This document shows, in pieces, positions 26,972-34,592 of a DNA stretch of 64,000 nt. The stretch covers positions 62,001-126,000 of the forward strand of contig CALJVL010000024.1 in the NCBI GenBank assembly GCA_937773775.1, given 5' to 3'. Within the stretch, counting starts at the first letter, position 1. Each line of letters begins with the position of its first letter. A program made the position numbers and the translations under genes. This DNA is from an uncultured Flavobacterium sp. GTDB lineage: Bacteria > Bacteroidota > Bacteroidia > Flavobacteriales > Flavobacteriaceae. Below the pieces are notes generated by a model. The model ran no database searches. It was given only the letters and a program-made list of their open reading frames with translations, and was not told where the DNA came from.

Positions 26972-27183
26972 ATTGATATATTTAAAACCTTGAATTTAAT
27001 GTCTTCATTTTGAGAGTGCAAATTGAATTATTTTTTACACGTAAGATGTTAAAAAATGGTTAAAACTTCAATCATTGCTCTAATTTTAAGGTCGAATTAT
27101 GATACAATTTTTATATTTTTAAGAACTTTAAAAAATATACTTCGGAATCACAGAATTACCGATTTCATTAAAAAATAAAAACC

Positions 27184-28056
27184 ATGAATAAAACAACATT
27201 GTCCCCTGTAATAGCGGGTACCATGAATTGGGGAGTCTGGGATAAAAACCTCACTTCAAAGGAAATGGAAAACATGATTCACGTTTGCGTAGAAAACCAG
27301 ATAACTAGCTTTGATCACGCCGATATTTATGGTTCGTACACCACTGAGGCGGATTTCGGGAAAGGATTTGCCTCGAGCAAAATAGCGAGAGAAAAAATGC
27401 AATTGATTTCTAAATGCGGTATAAGGATGCTGTCAGAAAATAGAGATAATACTATCAAACATTACGACTATTCTAAATCGCATATTATCCAGTCCGTTGA
27501 ACATTCGTTAAAGAACCTACAAACTGATTATTTAGACGTATTTTTGCTACACAGACCGAGTCCATTGATGCAAGCCGACGAAATTGCTGAAGCGGTTGAA
27601 AAACTAAAATCTGAAGGGAAAATTATCGATTTCGGACTTTCAAACTTTACTTCTTCACAGACAGAATTGATTCGTCAAAAAACGGAAATTAGCTATAATC
27701 AAGTCCAGTTTTCGGCAACTAATTTCGAACCAATGCTCGACGGAAGTTTTGACTATATGCAAATGCATGATATTAGGCCTATGTCATGGAATCCATTAGG
27801 TTGCATTTTTAGAAAAGATATTCCACAAACTCACCGATTGAAGAAGTTACTGTCGACACTAGTTTCCAAATATCATTTGGGTTCCGATACCATTTTGCTT
27901 TCCTGGGTTTTGAAACATCCGTCAAAAGTTATTCCGATTGCAGGAACTGTAAATGTGGCTCGAATACAATCATTAATGAAAGCTGTAGACCTAGAACTCG
28001 AAAAAGAAGATTGGTTTGCCATCTGGTCAGAAAGCATGGGAAAAGACGTGCCTTAA
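27184..28056 (+). CDS. Aldo/keto reductase
   Basis: A 290-residue TIM-barrel NADPH oxidoreductase, closest in pattern to YdhF-type reductases. The catalytic tetrad is visible: Asp and Tyr in FDHADIYGSY (near residue 45), Lys in LISKCGIR (near 80) and His in FLLHRPSPL (near 122). The C-terminal cofactor region contains VIPIAGTVNVARI. The substrate is unknown. It is divergent from moxR and followed at 76 bases by an SDR gene, with which it may be co-transcribed. Confidence 0.9.
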   Translation: MNKTTLSPVIAGTMNWGVWDKNLTSKEMENMIHVCVENQITSFDHADIYGSYTTEADFGKGFASSKIAREKMQLISKCGIRMLSENRDNTIKHYDYSKSHIIQSVEHSLKNLQTDYLDVFLLHRPSPLMQADEIAEAVEKLKSEGKIIDFGLSNFTSSQTELIRQKTEISYNQVQFSATNFEPMLDGSFDYMQMHDIRPMSWNPLGCIFRKDIPQTHRLKKLLSTLVSKYHLGSDTILLSWVLKHPSKVIPIAGTVNVARIQSLMKAVDLELEKEDWFAIWSESMGKDVP

Positions 28057-28132
28057 ATTGGTTATGCCTTTTCAAATCACGCCCGCTTCCCGCAAAAAAT
28101 AAATAATTAGAAACTAAATAGCAATACGAACT

Positions 28133-28885
28133 ATGAATAAAACAGTCCTCATAACTGGTGCCACAAGCGGTATTGGTAAAGCCACAGCTGAACTATTGGC
28201 AAAAAACAAATATAAAATCATCCTTTGCGGAAGACGGGAAGATCGCCTGCTTGCCATTGAGACTGAACTTTCTAAATTGACCGAAGTGCACACTTTACAT
28301 TTTGATGTTCGGGATAAAAAAGCCGTTTCAGAGCAGATCAATTCCTTGCCAGAAGCGTTTTCAAAAATTGACATCCTAATTAACAATGCTGGTAATGCGC
28401 ATGGTTTAGATCCCATTCAAAATGGCGATTTAGACGATTGGGACGCCATGATCGACATCAATGTAAAAGGACTTTTATATGTTTCTAAAGCCATCATCCC
28501 TCAAATGATCGAAAGAAAATCAGGCCATATTATTAATATCGGTTCCACTGCTGCAAAAGAAGTATATCCAAACGGAAATGTCTATTGTGCCACAAAACAT
28601 GCAGTTGATGCCTTAAATCAAGGAATGCGTATGGATCTAAACCCATTTGGAATAAGGGTTGGTGCAATTCACCCCGGTATGGTGCAAACTGAATTTAGTG
28701 AGGTACGTTTCAAAGGAGATACCGACAGAGCTTCAAATGTGTATAAAGGTTTCGATCCGTTGCAGCCCGAAGATATTGCTGATATCATTCACTTTGTAGT
28801 TTCTAGACCATATCATATCAATATTGCTGATTTAGTAGTAATGAGCACGGCGCAAGCTTCATCAACTATTGTAAAAAAAGATTGA
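28133..28885 (+). CDS. Short-chain dehydrogenase/reductase
   Basis: A 250-residue classical SDR related to YdfG-type 3-hydroxy acid dehydrogenases. It carries the TGATSGIGKAT cofactor motif (residues 7-17), NNAGNAH (near 82), the catalytic Ser in GSTAA and YxxxK as YCATKHA (near 150). YdfG enzymes oxidise serine and 3-hydroxy acids, but the substrate here is not provable. It is followed by a hairpin terminator. Confidence 0.9.
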   Translation: MNKTVLITGATSGIGKATAELLAKNKYKIILCGRREDRLLAIETELSKLTEVHTLHFDVRDKKAVSEQINSLPEAFSKIDILINNAGNAHGLDPIQNGDLDDWDAMIDINVKGLLYVSKAIIPQMIERKSGHIINIGSTAAKEVYPNGNVYCATKHAVDALNQGMRMDLNPFGIRVGAIHPGMVQTEFSEVRFKGDTDRASNVYKGFDPLQPEDIADIIHFVVSRPYHINIADLVVMSTAQASSTIVKKD

Positions 28886-28958
28886 TTTTAAACCGAATTA
28901 GTAATTGTGATCACGAAGTCGAAAATTAGCGATGAACAGATTAACGCATTAAATTTAC

Positions 28959-28990
28959 AAAAAGCAGCTGTCTCACAGCTGCTTTGTTTT
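28959..28990. terminator. Intrinsic terminator between SDR and DUF4382 genes
   Basis: AAAGCAGCTGT pairs with ACAGCTGCTTT around a CTC loop, followed by GTTTTCTT. It lies between convergent genes and could act on both strands. Confidence 0.7.
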
Positions 28991-29005
28991 CTTAAATAAT
29001 TTAGA

Positions 29006-29849
29006 TTATTTTAAAATAAAAGGTTGACTACCCACATCCGTAATTGACCCATTAACTACATCCACATTCTCAATAATTCTTGCTGCATATGCTGAATCTG
29101 CTCCAGGGTCTAGAGTTACAGTATATTTGCCCGCAGGAACACCGCTTAAAAGAAATTCTCCCGTTTCCAAATTCATGTACGAAGAAATTGTTCCGCCTTC
29201 CACAGGTATGGATACTAAAACTGCAAAATCTGCTGGAAACGGAGAAGGACTTACAACCTTTCCTTTAATGCCCCCCGTATTTTCTTTTGTGGTAACTCTG
29301 ATCACGGGGTGTAAATTATGAATCCCTGAATTTCCAGCTTTGACAACTGAATGCTCCACATCAAAATCTAACAAAAACTCATACGTTTTTCCTCCTTCTA
29401 AGGTTTGGTTAACCTTGAGTTTCAAACCTGATTGCTGAGCGCTTGGCGTTTTCAAAGGAATAGTAGTTGTGGCCCCTTTCAGCATTAAGGAATTTTCGTC
29501 TCCTAACAATAACCGAATTTGGTCCAACTTTCCAGAAGGGACTAAGTTGTCTGCCAATAAAATAATAACGCCTCCTGTTAAATCAAGTAAGTTATAAATT
29601 TTACCTGGTCCAACTTCAAGAGCATCTCCAATACTTACCCAACCTTGATCACCGGCGTCTGAATTGTCTTTTATCAAAACGTCCAGCACTTCGACATTGA
29701 CCTCGTCATAATCTCCAGGAGCATCCACCATTCTAACAGTAACCCTTGAAGTTCCTGATGCTTCATTATTACTATCACATCCTAAAAAAATCAAACCCAT
29801 TAAGCTTATTGCAAAATAAGCCTTTTAAGCAAAATTTTATCTTTTTCAT
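29006..29849 (-). CDS. DUF4382 domain lipoprotein, frameshift in signal peptide
   Basis: A surface or periplasmic lipoprotein. The open frame begins at 29800 (MGLIFLGCDSNNE), which is too short for a signal peptide. The run AAAA at 29813-29816 appears one base too long: with three, an ATG at 29849 gives MKKIKFCLKGLFAISLMGLI followed by FLGC, a full lipoprotein signal with its lipobox cysteine. The DUF4382 domain spans about residues 35-175 of the restored form (VRMVDAPGDYDEVNVEVLDV, VEHSVVKAGN), followed by a carboxypeptidase-regulatory-like beta domain. Full length is about 280 residues. The function is not known. Confidence 0.8.
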
Positions 29850-29974
29850 ATCTTTAAATTATTAAAAGTTAGTATATTAACAACGTAAAAACGCAATATA
29901 AATTTAGGGAATAAATTTTACTTTAGCTCAAAAATTCCACTTTTAATTATTTTACAAACTCACTATTTACCAAA

Positions 29975-31114
29975 ATGATAAACAAACGTCTTTTAATCAA
30001 AAACCTGCTCGCCTATAACGATGAGTGCAGTTTTTACGACAAAAAACGCCAGCTAAATTTACATACGCGAGAAGGAAAAGCAAAATTTTTGAAACACATT
30101 TGTGCATTGTCTAATTCTAATCCCGCAAATAACTCCTACATCGTGGTGGGAGTAGAGGACCAAGACAACGAAATTGTGGGAGATGATTTTTTTGACGACA
30201 GCCACATTCAGAATTTGGTTAATGCTTACCTGGAAAATCCGCCAAAAATTCAATATGAAAATGTTCCTTTTCCAAATTTGGCCAAGGATAGAGTAGTGGG
30301 ATTGGTGACGATAAAACCCAAAAAAAACAGTTCTTTTTTCAAAAAAGGGATTCATACCATACCTGCTGGCAGTGTTTTTATAAGACGAGGTAGCAATACG
30401 ACACCCACGGAGGGTAAAATTGAAAAGAATTATCAAAACACAGAAACAGTTATTAGCATTGAAAATGGTTCCAGAAACAACATCGAGTACACCCTAGACG
30501 GCGTTTTTGACTTCGTAAACTTTCGCCATAAAGACATGGCGCCCAAATACAAAGTGTTCAAAGAATTATTTATCATTTGCTGGGCTGGAATTCCTAAAAT
30601 AGTGCGTGGTAAAATCTTTTTGTCACGTGTTGACATTGAACTCATCAATGAACAAGTGAAATTGTTCTATTCGGCACAAGATGTAGTTGCAATTACTTAT
30701 GACGAAGATTCTTTTACCATTATAGAATATGTCCCATTAGGATTGAACGACAAAACTAGCCTTTACCCCTTGGAGAAACAAACCATTCATTTTTATGAGA
30801 ATGGTTATTATAAAATTGAAAGCGAGATGCTTTTTCAGCCCCCAGAATTCAATCGCAAAATGCTTTACCATATTTACAATTCCAATGTCGCCTTAATAAA
30901 AAAACTGAAAAAAGGGCATGCATTAACAGACCGGGAACATAACGATTTGGAAAATTTACCTTCGACTTTTATGATTTGTTACCTCAACGAATTTGATGAT
31001 GCCAAGGAAAAGCTGATTGAAGCGAAACTACTGTTGAAAGCCTATCCACAAATATATTTGTCCTTTAAAGAAGCTATGAGGATTTTGAGGAAGATGAAAT
31101 ATGACGCGCACTAA
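29975..31114 (+). CDS. AlbA_2 (Schlafen-type) domain protein
   Basis: A 379-residue soluble protein. The N-terminal part (about residues 10-150) matches the AlbA_2/divergent AAA-4 domain: FLKHICALSNSNP (a family-typical E-x-LAAFANT equivalent), YIVVGVED and GSVFIRRGSNTTP. The C-terminal half has no recognisable domain. AlbA_2 proteins are putative nucleic-acid-binding or nuclease proteins, some with regulatory or defence roles. No partner gene stands next to it here, so I do not assign a defence role. A candidate terminator hairpin follows at 31193. Confidence 0.75.
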   Translation: MINKRLLIKNLLAYNDECSFYDKKRQLNLHTREGKAKFLKHICALSNSNPANNSYIVVGVEDQDNEIVGDDFFDDSHIQNLVNAYLENPPKIQYENVPFPNLAKDRVVGLVTIKPKKNSSFFKKGIHTIPAGSVFIRRGSNTTPTEGKIEKNYQNTETVISIENGSRNNIEYTLDGVFDFVNFRHKDMAPKYKVFKELFIICWAGIPKIVRGKIFLSRVDIELINEQVKLFYSAQDVVAITYDEDSFTIIEYVPLGLNDKTSLYPLEKQTIHFYENGYYKIESEMLFQPPEFNRKMLYHIYNSNVALIKKLKKGHALTDREHNDLENLPSTFMICYLNEFDDAKEKLIEAKLLLKAYPQIYLSFKEAMRILRKMKYDAH

Positions 31115-31192
31115 GCTGCCAATAATAATAATATTTAAGCTAGGGTAATTAACCTCTTCATTATACCCACAAAAGAAACGAAAATTTTAACC

Positions 31193-31227
31193 AAGTAATA
31201 AGTCGTTTATAAAACGACTTATTACTT
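31193..31227. terminator. Inverted repeat after the AlbA_2 gene, likely terminator
   Basis: AAGTAATAAGTCGTTT pairs perfectly with AAACGACTTATTACTT around a 3-base loop. The stem is long but AT-rich and lies 78 bases after the stop. The T tract after it is weak, so terminator function is probable rather than certain. Confidence 0.5.
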
Positions 31228-31565
31228 CTATAATTAAAAGTGAAAAAGCAATAATTGCATTCATTTTTCTGACGTTTTATTTTTTTTAAAGATAAGCTTA
31301 ATTCTTACACTAATCAATCACTAAAACTGGGTATATTTCGGCGCTGGCGAAACCACCGTTTTAACCCTGGATTTTTGCAATCTGTTCTAATTCAAATCGC
31401 GTGCTTTTATAGAATCAACAAGCTAAGAAAAACTAACACAACAGATTTACTAGCCAGTAATCGATAAATTTTAAAACAAATTGTACTGCTTTACACTCTT
31501 TTCTATCGAAAAAACTAGTTAAAAGCTCTTAGGTACAAACTCTTTTGCTTATTTTTATCACCTAG

Positions 31566-31586
31566 AAAAAGCCTGCTTAGGCTTTT
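31566..31586 (+). terminator. Terminator-like hairpin in the phosphatase leader
   Basis: AAAAAGCCT-GCTT-AGGCTTTT ends 26 bases before the ATG at 31613. The position between promoter and gene would suit an attenuator, or the end of a small upstream transcript. There is no direct evidence for either. Confidence 0.4.
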
Positions 31587-31612
31587 AGAAAACCCTATTG
31601 AGAACACACCAA

Positions 31613-32338
31613 ATGAGAACATTAGTTATAGGTGACATACACGGCGGTTTACGTGCACTTCACCAAATTATGGAAAGAGCTAACGTTACTCCGCAAGACA
31701 GCTTAATTTTTTTGGGAGATTATGTAGATGGCTGGAGCCAATCCCCACAGGTAATCGATTATCTGATTCAATTAAAAACAACCAATAATTGTATTTTTAT
31801 ACGTGGCAACCACGATGAATTATTATTGCATTGGCTCAAAGAAACTAAGGACAACCCTTTGTGGTATAAGCACGGGGGAGAAGCAACGATTTTAGCATAT
31901 GATCAAGTAGATGAAAACACAAAGCAACTGCACATTGACTTCCTATTATCTCTAGAAGATTATTATTTAGATGAAAAAAATCGTCTTTTTGTTCATGCTG
32001 GGTTTACGAATATGAATGGTGTGAAATATGAGTTTTATCCAAAATTGTTTTATTGGGACAGAACCTTGTGGGAAACTGCCTTAGCTTTAGATCGAAGTAT
32101 AAAACCCAATGATTTATTGTATCCCAAACGCTTAACATTGTACGATGAGATTTATATTGGTCATACGCCTGTAACTAGAATAGGAAAAACAGAGCCTTTG
32201 CAAATGGCTTGTGTTTGGAATGTGGATACCGGAGCGGCTTTCAAAGGACCTTTGACTATAATGGATGTCAACACCAAAGAATTCTGGCAAAGCGAGCCCT
32301 TGCATAGCTTGTATTTTGACGAAAAAGGTAGAAATTAA
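31613..32338 (+). CDS. PPP-type serine/threonine phosphatase / metallophosphoesterase
   Basis: A 241-residue dinuclear-metal phosphatase. The ATG at 31613 gives MRTLVIGDIHGG; a TTG at 31598 is unlikely. All PPP motifs are present: GDIHGG (residues 7-12), GDYVDGW (near 37-43), RGNHDE (near 70-75), and the later His sites in FVHAG and IGHTP. It resembles bacterial protein phosphatases of the PrpA/ApaH-like group; whether the substrate is a phosphoprotein or a dinucleotide is not decided by sequence. A terminator follows immediately. Confidence 0.88.
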   Translation: MRTLVIGDIHGGLRALHQIMERANVTPQDSLIFLGDYVDGWSQSPQVIDYLIQLKTTNNCIFIRGNHDELLLHWLKETKDNPLWYKHGGEATILAYDQVDENTKQLHIDFLLSLEDYYLDEKNRLFVHAGFTNMNGVKYEFYPKLFYWDRTLWETALALDRSIKPNDLLYPKRLTLYDEIYIGHTPVTRIGKTEPLQMACVWNVDTGAAFKGPLTIMDVNTKEFWQSEPLHSLYFDEKGRN

Positions 32339-32379
32339 AGAAAGCGTCTTGTTATAAAGTAACAAGGCGCTTTCTTTAA
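32337..32379. terminator. Bidirectional terminator between phosphatase and SAM hydroxide adenosyltransferase genes
   Basis: AAAGAAAGCG-T-CTTGTTA pairs with TAACAAG-G-CGCTTTCTTT around TAAAG, with one mismatch. It lies between two convergent genes. Confidence 0.75.
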
Positions 32380-32402
32380 TGAATTTTATTTTTAAAATCT
32401 GC

Positions 32403-33290
32403 TTATTTGCTGATCAAAATACTCCAATCAGCACCGCTATAAACTTGATGTCTTTCGGAAAAACTACCTTGATTGATTGCAACTGCAAAATTTAAAAGGC
32501 TATTAAAATAACAAACCTCATTTCCAATGGCAACTTGTCCAAAGGTATTTACCAACGGTAGTTCGTCTTCAAATACTTTTTCTGTACCGTTGAAAATTTG
32601 AACTTTAATCAAATCTCCTGATTTCACCCCTAACTTACTAAACGTATTTTTATCGATGTTGGTCCAAACATTTCCGTATTGAATGTCTAAAATAGGAATA
32701 GCTCCTTTGATAATTCCATTTTCAAAGACTGGTTTTTGGTAGGCAATTTTCACTACTTCATTAGGCAGTTTTGGCCCCACTTGTTCAAAAGTAATGGTTT
32801 TAGTGGCCAAACGTGCGCCTGTAAAAGCATACACATCCCGACCGTGAAAAGTATAGGATTCATTTGAATTTTTTCTACGATTTTTGACTTCATCAATCTC
32901 CCGAATTTCCTGAATTCCCAATTGTTCAGCGATTAGTGTTAATGTTCCATTATCTGGTGTAACAAAATAATGACCTGATTTTGTTAGCAAAACAACTGAA
33001 TGTCGCGAAGTTCCTACTCCTGGATCACAAACCGAAACAAAAACGGTTCCCGTAGGATAATATTGAGCCGTTTGCGACAAACGATAGGCAGCTTCCAAAA
33101 CATTAAAAGCCGGAATTTCATGTGTTAGATCAAATATTTTAATATCGGTAGAAACGCCTAAAGCAACTCCTTTCATGGCTGATACAGCTCCGTCTTTTAA
33201 ACCAAAATCAGATTGAAAAACTAGGACATTGTTTTGTGAAAAGCTATTAAAAGTAATGGTGCACAACAAGAGTAAAAATCGTAATTTCAT
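32403..33290 (-). CDS. Exported SAM hydroxide adenosyltransferase (DUF62) family protein
   Basis: A 295-residue protein of the family that includes SAM hydroxide adenosyltransferases (duf62) and the related fluorinases. It starts with a signal peptide (1-18, ending SFSQ). The N-terminal domain has LVFQSDFGLKDGAVSAMKGV (near residues 23-42, including the catalytic Asp region) and VSVCDPGVGTSRH (near 85-97). Known members split SAM to adenosine and methionine in the cytoplasm; export is odd but I recall exported versions in Bacteroidetes. It stands between a terminator and the IS element. Confidence 0.85.
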   Translation of the reverse strand: MKLRFLLLLCTITFNSFSQNNVLVFQSDFGLKDGAVSAMKGVALGVSTDIKIFDLTHEIPAFNVLEAAYRLSQTAQYYPTGTVFVSVCDPGVGTSRHSVVLLTKSGHYFVTPDNGTLTLIAEQLGIQEIREIDEVKNRRKNSNESYTFHGRDVYAFTGARLATKTITFEQVGPKLPNEVVKIAYQKPVFENGIIKGAIPILDIQYGNVWTNIDKNTFSKLGVKSGDLIKVQIFNGTEKVFEDELPLVNTFGQVAIGNEVCYFNSLLNFAVAINQGSFSERHQVYSGADWSILISK

Positions 33291-33368
33291 TTTTTAAGTT
33301 TTAAGTTCGTATAAAGATATTTTATTTAAACTTACTTTTATGGATTTATAAATATTTTTCAATACTAG

Positions 33369-33388
33369 ATTCAATTAGTTAATGCAAC
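33369..33388 (+). repeat. Left terminal inverted repeat of the IS30-family element
   Basis: ATTCAATTAGTTAATGCAAC; inverted match 16/20 to the right end at 34441-34460, with the outer six and inner eight bases identical. Confidence 0.7.
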
Positions 33389-33495
33389 TCTCAGGAAAAG
33401 GGATTGGATAATTTTTTCAAAAGAAAGGACATTAAAGTCCTCTCCTTCGAATGGAATAAATTGTCTTTATTTACTCCTGACCAAAGTTGTAAATA

Positions 33496-34458
33496 ATGAG
33501 CCATTTAACCAGTGAACAAAGGTATACTATTAGTGTATTATTAGATCAGAATTTCAGTAAAAGCGAAATAGCAATAGTTATTAAAAAAGATAAGTCAATT
33601 TTAACACGAGAGCTAAAACGTAATTGTGATTTACGCAGTGGTAACTATGATTTTGATTTAGCTCAACGAAAATATGAAAAACGACAAAAAGACAAAACCA
33701 AAAGAAATGATTTAACAGTTGAAATTAAAGAGAGGATTAAAGAATACCTCCAACAAGAGTTTAGTCCAGAACAAATAGTAGGTGTTTGCTCAAAAAATGG
33801 ATTGTCTTGTGTGTCAACAGAGTCTATTTATCAACATATTTGGAAAGATAAAAAAGAAAAGGGGAATTTGTATTTAAGTCTACGAACAACTGGGAAAAGG
33901 TATAGAAAAAGAGGAAGTAAAAAAGACTCCAGAGGTGTCTTGAGTAACAGAAGATTGATTGAAGATCGACCTGAAATTGTTGATTTAAAGCAACGTTTTG
34001 CAGACTTAGAGATCGATACTATAATCGGGAAGAATCACAAAGGTGCCATTGTGACCATACACGATAGAGCCACTGGAATACTGAGGATGAAAAAAATAAA
34101 AGCTAAAGAAAGTGAATTGGTTAAACAAGCGGCAATTGAATTATTGGAGAACTGGAAGCCCTATTTGTTTACAATAACATCCGACAATGGAAAAGAGTTT
34201 GCAATGCATCAAGAAATCGCTACAGCATTAGAAGTTGACTTCTATTTTGCAAATCCTTACAGTCCGTGGGAACGTGGAGCAAATGAAAATCTAAATGGAC
34301 TTATAAGGCAGTATATACCCAAATCGACCTCTTTTGAAGAAATAACCGTCGAAAGAATTATAGAAATACAAGAAAAATTAAATAATCGTCCGAGAAAAAG
34401 ATTTAATTTTGAAACACCAAATTATATGTTTAACCAAAAAGTTGCATTAGGAACTTGA
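33496..34458 (+). CDS. IS30 family transposase
   Basis: A 320-residue DDE transposase of IS30 length. The N-terminal helix-turn-helix (about residues 1-45) reads LTSEQRYTISVLLDQNFSKS and IAIVIKKDKSILTRELKRN in part. The catalytic triad is intact: Asp in LEIDTIIGK (near 172), Asp in TSDNGKEF (near 233), and Glu in ERGANENLNGLIRQY (near 270). No frameshift is seen, so the element may still move. The stop lies within the right inverted repeat. Confidence 0.93.
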   Translation: MSHLTSEQRYTISVLLDQNFSKSEIAIVIKKDKSILTRELKRNCDLRSGNYDFDLAQRKYEKRQKDKTKRNDLTVEIKERIKEYLQQEFSPEQIVGVCSKNGLSCVSTESIYQHIWKDKKEKGNLYLSLRTTGKRYRKRGSKKDSRGVLSNRRLIEDRPEIVDLKQRFADLEIDTIIGKNHKGAIVTIHDRATGILRMKKIKAKESELVKQAAIELLENWKPYLFTITSDNGKEFAMHQEIATALEVDFYFANPYSPWERGANENLNGLIRQYIPKSTSFEEITVERIIEIQEKLNNRPRKRFNFETPNYMFNQKVALGT

Positions 34459-34460
34459 AT
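34441..34460 (+). repeat. Right terminal inverted repeat of the IS30-family element
   Basis: GTTGCATTAGGAACTTGAAT, overlapping the end of the transposase gene (Val-Ala-Leu-Gly-Thr-stop). It pairs with the left end at 33369-33388. Confidence 0.7.
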
Positions 34461-34592
34461 TCAGCAATTAAAATGACCTCGTTTTAAAAAAAAAACAACT
34501 TTTAAAAATACCCGGTAATATATAAAAATTTACATTTACTTCTTTATTTAATTTTTAACTAAAATAAGATATAAACCATTCAAATTTCTCCT

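Larger units (their letters stand above)
31115..31612. other. Long intergenic region, mostly unexplained
   Basis: About 500 bases without a credible gene. It holds a 16-base inverted repeat (31193-31227), AT-rich sequence, a short GC-richer island (31328-31372) and a second hairpin (31566-31586) shortly before the phosphatase start. On the minus strand the island reads NPGLKRWFRQRRNIPSFSD then stop; in another frame the preceding bases read STRFELEQIAKIQG. This could be the tail of a degraded gene or of a dispersed element; I cannot name either. Confidence 0.4.
33369..34460 (+). mobile_element. IS30-family insertion sequence, apparently complete
   Basis: The element runs from a left inverted repeat at 33369-33388 (ATTCAATTAGTTAATGCAAC) to a right one at 34441-34460 (GTTGCATTAGGAACTTGAAT); inverted, they match at 16 of 20 positions. 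The right repeat contains the last codons and stop of the transposase. One full-length transposase gene lies between. A clear target-site duplication is not visible in the flanks. It has inserted between two genes without breaking either, about 130 bases upstream of the TonB receptor gene. Confidence 0.8.

Noticed and set aside
31193..31227. 16-base perfect inverted repeat as an attachment site or CRISPR-like unit
   Set aside because: There is one copy only, no spacing series, and no integrase or cas gene nearby. It is better explained as an AT-rich terminator after the AlbA_2 gene.
31320..31420. tRNA or riboswitch in the GC-rich island
   Set aside because: I could not fold a cloverleaf, find an acceptor/T-loop pairing or match a known riboswitch core.
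33360..34470. Target-site duplication of the IS30-family element
   Set aside because: The bases directly outside the inverted repeats (left TAG, right TCA) do not match, so no duplication can be claimed.
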